Shown here in pieces: positions 53,401 to 62,400 of a stretch of 64,000 nt of DNA (position 1 is the stretch's first letter; the number at the start of each line of letters is the position of its first letter). Under the pieces are notes generated by a model that was not told the DNA's origin, did no database searches, and saw only the letters and a program-made list of their open reading frames with translations. The stretch comes from Ophioderma brevispina (lineage: Eukaryota; Echinodermata; Ophiuroidea; Amphilepidida; Ophiodermatidae): assembly GCA_023653785.1 (NCBI GenBank), contig JAMKCH010007261.1, forward strand, positions 1-64,000, written 5' to 3'. The position numbers were made by a program, and so were the translations under genes.

Positions 53401-56400
53401 TTCAAATATAATCTAGCATGTTATGCTACTTCATTAATGTATTCATGGTAATTAGTTTCACCAAATGGGTACAATGAAGGGAGTACAGGAGCATATATGT
53501 GCATGCACACCAACTCGTTACAAAAACACCATGGCTTTTCATATTCCACGCTCGCGCATTGACTATCATAGGAACAGTTTCTTCCCACGTACCACCAGGG
53601 AATGGAATTTCCTCCCGGAAACTGCTGTTAAGGCTACAAATCTTACAACTTTCAAGGAAGCCATCCAGCTAGTCTAATTTTTGCACACACCTTGTGTCTG
53701 AGCCTTCATCAGTGAAGTTGATGCTTTTCCAGAAGAAGAGAAGAGATACGCCACAAAATATTATGGGTAGCAAAATCAGCCTTCTAATATATCAATGACC
53801 CCCCTTTTTTAACGTTACACTTGGCATACAGATGGTATTTTGGCAAGAGTTCCATATCACAGCTGTTTGAAAGTCTCATTTATTATAACAAAACGAGAAT
53901 AAAACAAAAAATATCAACGGCGACACACTTTTGACAATTAATTTGGAGTATTTATGCCACTAACTACATTCTCTGTAAATTTGATGAAATTTCATTGCGG
54001 GCAAATATGACTTTTCATAAAAATCTAGTTTTACATGTCTTTCTATGGGAAATAGGCATATAGAGGGCGCTATAACATACAAATTACGATCTTTGTAGGC
54101 CTATATGGCGAGATTCCCGCAATGGATTTTGATGATTTTTGCGGAGGTAATAGCTCTTGCATATCCCTACTTATATCAGTTGTCAAAAGTGTGTCGCCAT
54201 TGCTTAAAATTGCTCTAAAAATAAAAGAGACGATTTGCATGGGCTCAAACAGCTGTGATATGTACCCCCATTTGAAGTTATACAAGTAACACATTCTTTT
54301 TATTTTTGGGCTTAGGGTTAGGGTATTTGTTACTGTACGGCCAAAAATAAAAAAGAATTTGTTACTTGTAGAATTTTAAAGGGGGGTACATATGGAACTC
54401 TTTCTGGTATTTTCTATTTCTTTTTGAAGTCTGCCCACCTTTCTCTCAAAATTTGACTATTTTTCAAGTATTTGATGTAAAGAGCACCAAAAATAGATGG
54501 AAGGGGAAAAAATTGTTGTAACATATTTTTTTAATCTAGAGGCACTTGTGAGGCACATCCCTGTCAAAATCCAACTTGAGTTACATGAGTTTCCCCTTAC
54601 AGTGGTCGAGATTAACCCTTTCAATAACGGTAGATCCAGTGTATGTTTTAAAGGCACTATTAGTGATTTGCTAAATCAGAAAATCGAAAAAATCATGAAA
54701 AATCAGATTTTTGCATGTCTGTAAAAAGTATAGCTATCCTAACATACCCTGCAAGTGCTAAGTCTGAAAGCAACCTAATATGGGCAGAATCGGATATTTT
54801 AGTCATTACTGTCCGTACGGACACTTACTTTTACACATAAGTGAGATTCATATCTTTGAACATTACTGTTTTCTTCCTTTTCTGTAAACTTATGTGAATT
54901 CTACAATCATATCCCTCACTTTTAAGCTATTCCTGCAAATTTCAAATATTTTGACTTTTTTGAGTGAATCACTGATAGTGACCTCTAACACCTAATTCCG
55001 TGGTTTTAGAGATGGTGTATTAAAACACTGACTTAAAGGTGCGTGTTCCGATCGTCTTTGGGACCCCCCTGATTTACCCGGAAGTAGTATCGATTTTGAT
55101 ATCAGATAAAGGCCGTATTTTTCTCATTGTCGTCCTGAAATTTGAGCCCTCGAATCCATTTCTTTCCCAAGATATAAACAAAAAACCGCCGTTTTAGTGG
55201 TTAACCACTTTTAATATCACAGTATTGAATAGGGCTTTGCAACATGCATTATTGCGTCTACCATAAAAACCGCAAGTTTGTTTCCCACGGTACTTGATGG
55301 GGTGTATGTGCAAGTGCTAGGCTCTCATATCAAGTAGAGAACACAATACATATAAATCGGAACAACCACCTTTAAGACTGTACTTTTTTGGTCTCATTTG
55401 AATGCCTTTTTCATGCTGATTCCAAATATGGTCATAAAAATCCATATTCTAATTTTTTAAATATGACAAATTTTAAATTTTGATCCACTATAGCCACCTA
55501 CTGGGGCTTATTATATTCAACAAAATGAAACAGGCTCAGTGCACCCACCCATTGCACGCTTTATTCCGTTATCACACATTTTATACTCTGACGGAATAAA
55601 GCGTGTAATCCAATGGGTGCACTGAGCCTGTTTCATTTCGTCGAATATAATAAGCCCCTACTGGGCCCAAAAAGCTAAGCTCACACATTGTATTTTGAAA
55701 TCAGAACTCTGCATGCAGCACTGCAACAAGAACTCAAGACAAAATTTACAAACAACTTACTTGCCGGGTTCCATTCTAAACTCACTAACAGGATCTTCGG
55801 TCCTATTACTATCCACTATCTTGAATTCAGTAAGATCGTATGTTTCAGCAGCGCCAGTCTCTGGCATGTACATAAACTGTCCATTTGCTATCTTCACACA
55901 TCCGGACACCGTGCCGACACCTGTACAAGGTACGATGTCATCCTCTATGGTTTCTGAGCTCCCAACACAATATTCTATGCAGAAAACAAATCAAATATCA
56001 AAGGAAAAAGATTGGTTTATAGTGACAGGTAGAAATTGTGCCTATGTGCCAATATAAAAGCATGTTGATATGAAAAAAATACAGCATTCACCGAATGCAT
56101 GTGTTGTCTGCCTTTGCAGTTTGTCAATGGGGACAAAGGTCACATGAGGTCACCAAAATGTGGAACACAACCCAAGGACCACTTTATCCATGTATCATGA
56201 AAATGGATAGACATAAGTGGATACACCAAGCTATTCTGGCCATTTTTGGGCCATGACCTCTAAAGACCTCTAGATGTCCTTTGACCCACTCTTGAGACGA
56301 AAAACTTGTTGGCCACTACCCAAAGACCATTATGTGCAAGTGCCATGAAAATGTGTGCATGTATGTGGAAACAGTGGGCAATTATATTTGGGGTTAACAT

Positions 56401-59400
56401 TTTTACCACAGACACAGAGATACACAGACACACTACCAACTGGACTTCTGATCCACTTCAATGTCTTTTAACCCCCTGAGGTCTACCGGCCGATTTTATT
56501 GGTTGTACATTGGGTTATATGATATCTTTAGCCAATTACAGACATGGTGAGAAAAGCTTAAAGGTTTGTACAAATATATAGAAGCTATATTTTGATTGGT
56601 TACTCAGGAATTATATTATGGTATATCTTGTAGTGAGCCAATCAGATGTACTGTAAGAAAGGTGGCAGACCCCAGGGGGTTAACTCAAGGTGCAATATCA
56701 TATCCAAAACTTGATTTTAATTCCAAAGCAAGTCTTGTTTATTTGATTTGATATCAGAAATGACGTCCATGATACTTTGGAACAATGAGAGTCCATGCAG
56801 TTATTAAATTTATGTGACACTTACCATAAGTTTTGTTGCAGTTTAATTGTCTTCAATGCATACCTACATTGTTCATACTGGCCTTTTTGTTAAGGTCATT
56901 GAATCGGACCAACCCGATTCAGAAGGGCTTCACAAAATTTGTCATAACTTTTGAACCAAAAAATCCAAATTACACCAAAGAAAAATCTTGTCAAAGATGA
57001 GATTATGGATGACTAAATTTTAATCAAAAAAGACAAAATAGTTGCATTATTGTCTGAGAACAAAAAATCGCTTTAAAATCCTGTGTTTTTATTGATACAC
57101 CCTTTATATTCACTGCTTTCACAACAGCAGCTTCTCTTAGGAGATAATGCCACTCAACAATAGCATCAAATATAGCATCAAACCAGGACTTGCAGAGCTT
57201 CAAAAGAGAGGTTAATTGTTATCTTTGTGCCAATCTGTCAGCATTACTAATTAGATAACTGCTGCTAATGCCTTGATTAGCCTTGACATAAAAAAAATAA
57301 TAACACAGTATGGGAGCACAGCAAGTCGTCGCCCACATCACATACTGTCTTATCTGACATTTTTTACGTTTTTGAGATATTTTGCATATGTACTTATAAT
57401 GTTATGGTCTATACATGCACAAAGTTACAATCTTGAAAGTGACCTAATTAGTGAGATATTAATTAAGAATTTTGATCAATAAGCTCAAAACTGCATATCG
57501 CGATTTCACATACTGTCTTTTGTTTCATTTACACGCAATTTCAATAGGCGTATAATTAACGTTGTTCATAAAACAAGCTGTTTACGTTTTTCACAACAGA
57601 TCTATGTGCGTCTTATCTGCCTCGTGCGTGAACATGGCGTGTTTCACATAGAGATCTATCTAAACGCATTGAATATAACGGTGAAATTAGTGTCATATGT
57701 GAAAATACGACTTTTTGGGGTTTCACATACAGACTTATGACTTTGTAGCTTTATATCAGGAATACAATTGCACTTTCAAAACTCAGCAAGGTTAAAACTT
57801 AAACTTCAGAATGTTTTCTTCATAATGCAAAATTAAATAGTAAATTTTAATGTTTAATTCCATAGTACAAACATGAAATCTCCCGGTAGAATTTCAATGG
57901 CGATTTCCTCGAAAATGGCATTTCACCAGATAAGACAGTATGTGATGTGGGCGACGAAGTGATAGCCTATATACATACTGTAGAGTTTAATATCAGGATT
58001 CCCACTTGCTGTCCAACAAGTGCCTGTGGCTGTAGGATCTGTAGCTTTCATGGCATCAGCTGGGAACACTGGCTCATCAAAGGCCTCGGCATTCTGAGGC
58101 TCTGCTTCCGTTCCATCAACACTAGGCATGTCAAATTCTACAAGGATACCTGAATAAATAAAAAGGTAAAGGCTGCTAACAATTTGTAGGATTTTAGATG
58201 TCATGCCACTAAATAGTTGAGGTCTGGCACTCGTTGGCTGGAAAGTGTTGGAAAAATGTGTAAGTATCATGTCAAAGTTAAAACTGAAAACTAGTAAAAA
58301 ACTTTTTGGGCCAAATTTTGTGCCAGATGTAATTTTCAAGATGCAAATCAACACGATATTAAGATGAAGATCAAAAAGTCTGTGATACTCTCTACTGAGT
58401 AATTACAGTATTAATTTTAGTCCCACTTCCATAGGAATATTTAGACTAGTAGCCATAGTTTGAGAAGGATCAAAACTCATTGTAGTCTTCACGCTCCAGT
58501 TGCTCAAATAAATTGTGGTCAACCTATGTATGTTCTGACTGAATGGCATGCAGAGTTGTAGAGTTCCAAGCTAGTACATGCAATGCATTGTTTTGAAAAA
58601 TGAGCAATATGATTACAACTAGTTCCAGGGCCTTTCCAACAAGTGAAATGATAGTTATGTAACTCCCTGTAATCACCATCATTGTGTCTGGGTCTGTTAT
58701 TACCATACTGTAATAAATGCTCCCCTTTGTAATAAACACCCCTCAATTTTTTTTTTACCAAATGTTCCTAGAAATTCCAGAAATCATGCAAGATATGCAA
58801 GTATACTCTGATAATTAAAGGCACTATCAGTGATTTGCTGAAACAGAAAATTTTTTTTGCAGCTCTGTAACAAGTATAGGTGCCCTAACATACCCTACAA
58901 GTGATACGACCAAAAGCAGTCTAATAAGGACAAAATCGGGTATTTTAGTCATTATTGTCCGTACGGACACTTACTACAACACATAATTGAATGGAGATTG
59001 ATATCTTTGAATACTGCTGTTTTCTTCCTTTTCTGTTTTTTTCAGTTGGAAAAAAATAGCTTATGAGAATTATTCAAAAACACATTATGTTTTATAAATC
59101 ATCTAACTGAAGCCTGATTTCCTTTCCAATGTTGACTGAAACATAATGCATTTCCCTTCTGAGAAGTGGAATGCCCCAAAATACCTATTTTAGCACCCCT
59201 AAAAGAGAAAATGGTCTCAACCAGTGACCCCAGGTCACACCCTGTTAGCCATTACTCTTCCCCAATTCCGTTTTTTTTTTTTTTTTTTTTTGAGACCATT
59301 TTCTCTTTTAGGGGTGCTAAAATAGGTATTTTGGGGCATTCCACTTCTCAGAAGGGAAATGCATATGTTTCAGTCAACATTGGTGTAAAGGAAATCAGTT

Positions 59401-62400
59401 CAGTGTAATGATTTCTACAGACTTATTCTACACTTTCAAGCTATTCCTACAAATTTCAAATATTTTGACTCTTTCAGGTGGATCAATGATAGTGCCTTTA
59501 AGGATCATGATTGCAAAATTGGTGGCAAGTTTGCTGACCTGAAACTGGCTAATATATGTGCACAGCTCACCTAGTGTGTTGTCAAATTAAAAGTGTAAAT
59601 ACTTTGATCAAGTGCAGATTCTTAACATGGGTGCACCGGTGTATTCCAGATAGGGCTGGTTTGCAATGGAAAAATAAGTGAACACATGACCTATAATAAA
59701 CACCTTTTTGAAAAATGTTTGGTCAGGTTTTTTTTTTTTTTTTTTTTTTCATTGTGTCTGGGTCTGTTATTACCATACTGTAATAAATGCTCCCCTTTGT
59801 AATAAACACCCCTCAATTTTTTTTACCAAATCTTCCTAGAAATTCCAGAAATCATGCAAGATATGCAAGTATACTCTGATAATTAAAGGCACTATCAGTG
59901 ATTTGCTGAAACAGAAAATTGAAAAAAAAAATCATCAAAAATCAGTTTTTTGCAGCTCTGTAACAAGTATAGGTGCCCTAACATACCTTACAAGTGATAC
60001 GACCAAAAGCAGTCTAATAAGGACAAAATCGGGTATTTTAGTCATTATTGTCCGTACGGACACTTACTACAACACATAATTGAATGGAGATTGATATCTT
60101 TGAATACTGCTGTTTTCTTCCTTTTCTGTTTTTTTCAGTTGGAAAAAAATAGCTTATGAGAATTCTTATTCTACACTTTCAAGCTATTCCTACAAATTTC
60201 AAATATTTTGACTCTTTCGGGTGGATCAATGATAGTGCCTTTAAGGATCATGATTGCAAAATTGGTGGCAAGTTTGCTGACCTGTGCACAGCTCACCTAT
60301 TGTGTTGTCAAATTAAAAGTGTAAATACTTTGATCAAGTGCAGATTCTTAACATGGGTGCACCGGTGTATTCCAGATAGGGCTGGTTTGCAATGGAAATA
60401 TAACTGAACACATGACCTATAATAAACACCTTTTTGAAAAATGTTTGGTCAGGTTTTCTTGAGGGCCTGCTACTGGTATCCTGGTAACCATTCTGATTAC
60501 CCTGGTAGAACTAAAAAGAAGATCTACCTTCAAGGGCGTTGACTCTGGAGAGATAATGGCAGCCAACGAGCACATTGACGTCACAAAGGGCATCCGGTCA
60601 ATTATCTTTTGCACTAATAAATCTTCATACAGGAGTATTACTGTGAATGTGAGGTGAATCCGTCCACCCCCATTAGCGGGGACATAACCAGATTTAAAAC
60701 TTTGGTTTTACTACTAACTTTACTAAGCTGTTGGTATTTCAGACAATACGGTATATTGATAACTGCATGATCTCAAGTTTTCACGTTTATTTAATATTTT
60801 GTGATCTTGGGCTTAATTTATTAAAAATATTAACCTGGTTCTAAACAAAACCAAAAAAAGTGAACTTGATGAAACATTTGCCTTCCATTATATTATGAAA
60901 AGTTAAAATATTTGTTTGAAACTTTTAGTGTCACAAAATGCTATGCACAATACCAACCAGTCAGGCAGACAGAATGATAAACACGTTGATGTCACAAAGG
61001 GCATCCAACTGAGCCTAACACCAATAGATTATATCTATCGATCCTCTACCAACCCAGTCTTGTGGCTCAGTTGGTTAGAGCGCCGTCACTAGTAATACGG
61101 AGGTCGCCGGTTCGAATCCGGCCAAGCGCATATGCATGTTTTTTTTCATCACTTGTGTGCGCTGACCATCTCCAGGGAAAGATTAATAAATACCCAGAAT
61201 GATAAACATGTGGAAACACAGGCAGAAGACACATTCACATCATGAGCTAGTAAAATCTCACTTCCCTTGGCACAGTTCAGTACCTTCCATTCACCAGTAT
61301 ATTTAGAAAACACACCGCCTGGTTTTTGGGTATGATATATGCAGGGAGGTGAGAATAGAAGGAGAGAGCTCATCAAGTTAAGCTCTTAACAATCGATAGG
61401 TGCCTTTCACGATGCTTTTGTTTGGCCCACTTGAAAAGCCACCTGTGTCTCCCTTTTTGCAGACGTGAGTTGCCGACGCACGTTCCACAAGAGAACATTT
61501 TCAGCAAACGGAAGTACTTCGTCCGATCCTGGTTGAGCAAGGAAGGTAAAGAGCTCTTTTTTGGTACACGGTTACCATGGTGAATTTTTAGCATTTTGTT
61601 TCAACTTTAGAATTCAGTTGGTAAGGGAAAACATTCAGTTTATTTAAGTAAAATAGCATCAAAATCGGTCAAATTTTCAGTATGTTAAGAAAGTTTAAAG
61701 TAGAACTTAGTATAAAGTTCTACTTTAAACGACTTTGAGAGGTCATTTGAGGCATTTTTTCATAAAGTCAAATATTTAATATTTCCTGTAAGTTCCTGTA
61801 CTAAACACAAAGATGTTGTTGATCAGAACTCTGTGTGGGTGCGTTTTGAACACCTGCTTTTAGCGTACCATCGCATACTTTTACAGGATTCTGACATAAA
61901 AACTGACGATCCGGGCCAAGATTTTCGGGTCACGCACAGCAGGAAGGACGTGATTCATGGATATGTTCATCCAAACAAACCACTCTTGAATAGATGATGC
62001 ACCATCAATGTTTATAAATACAACTTAGTATTGGCCATCTGGCGTGTTCGAGGTGCGAAGGACATCAGATACAGCTGCAGCACTATTCAATGGGCTATTT
62101 ATACTATTGAGCACAAATTTTAAAAGCACAAGCCTTACACGTGCTCATGCATACCGCCGGGCGCTGCTTTCTTTCTTGCCCGTGCAAAGCAATAGGGATT
62201 ACCCGATCGATCGATTTGGTGCGGGTTTTTTATGAATGGGCGGCAACTCACATTTTTTTATTAGAAGTGGTAGGTAAGCCCTCTCCTTCTCCCTGATATA
62301 TGATACCCAGATCACACAAGGTCAGTTCATGTCAATGTATGTACAAGTACAACCCACTGAACTGTGTTCTTGGTGGATGAGCTTATTGTAACTCGTACTG

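Noticed and set aside
61056..61130. Functional tRNA gene
   Set aside because: Outer acceptor pairs are lost and the anticodon stem has a bulge. Kept only as a tRNA-like pseudogene.
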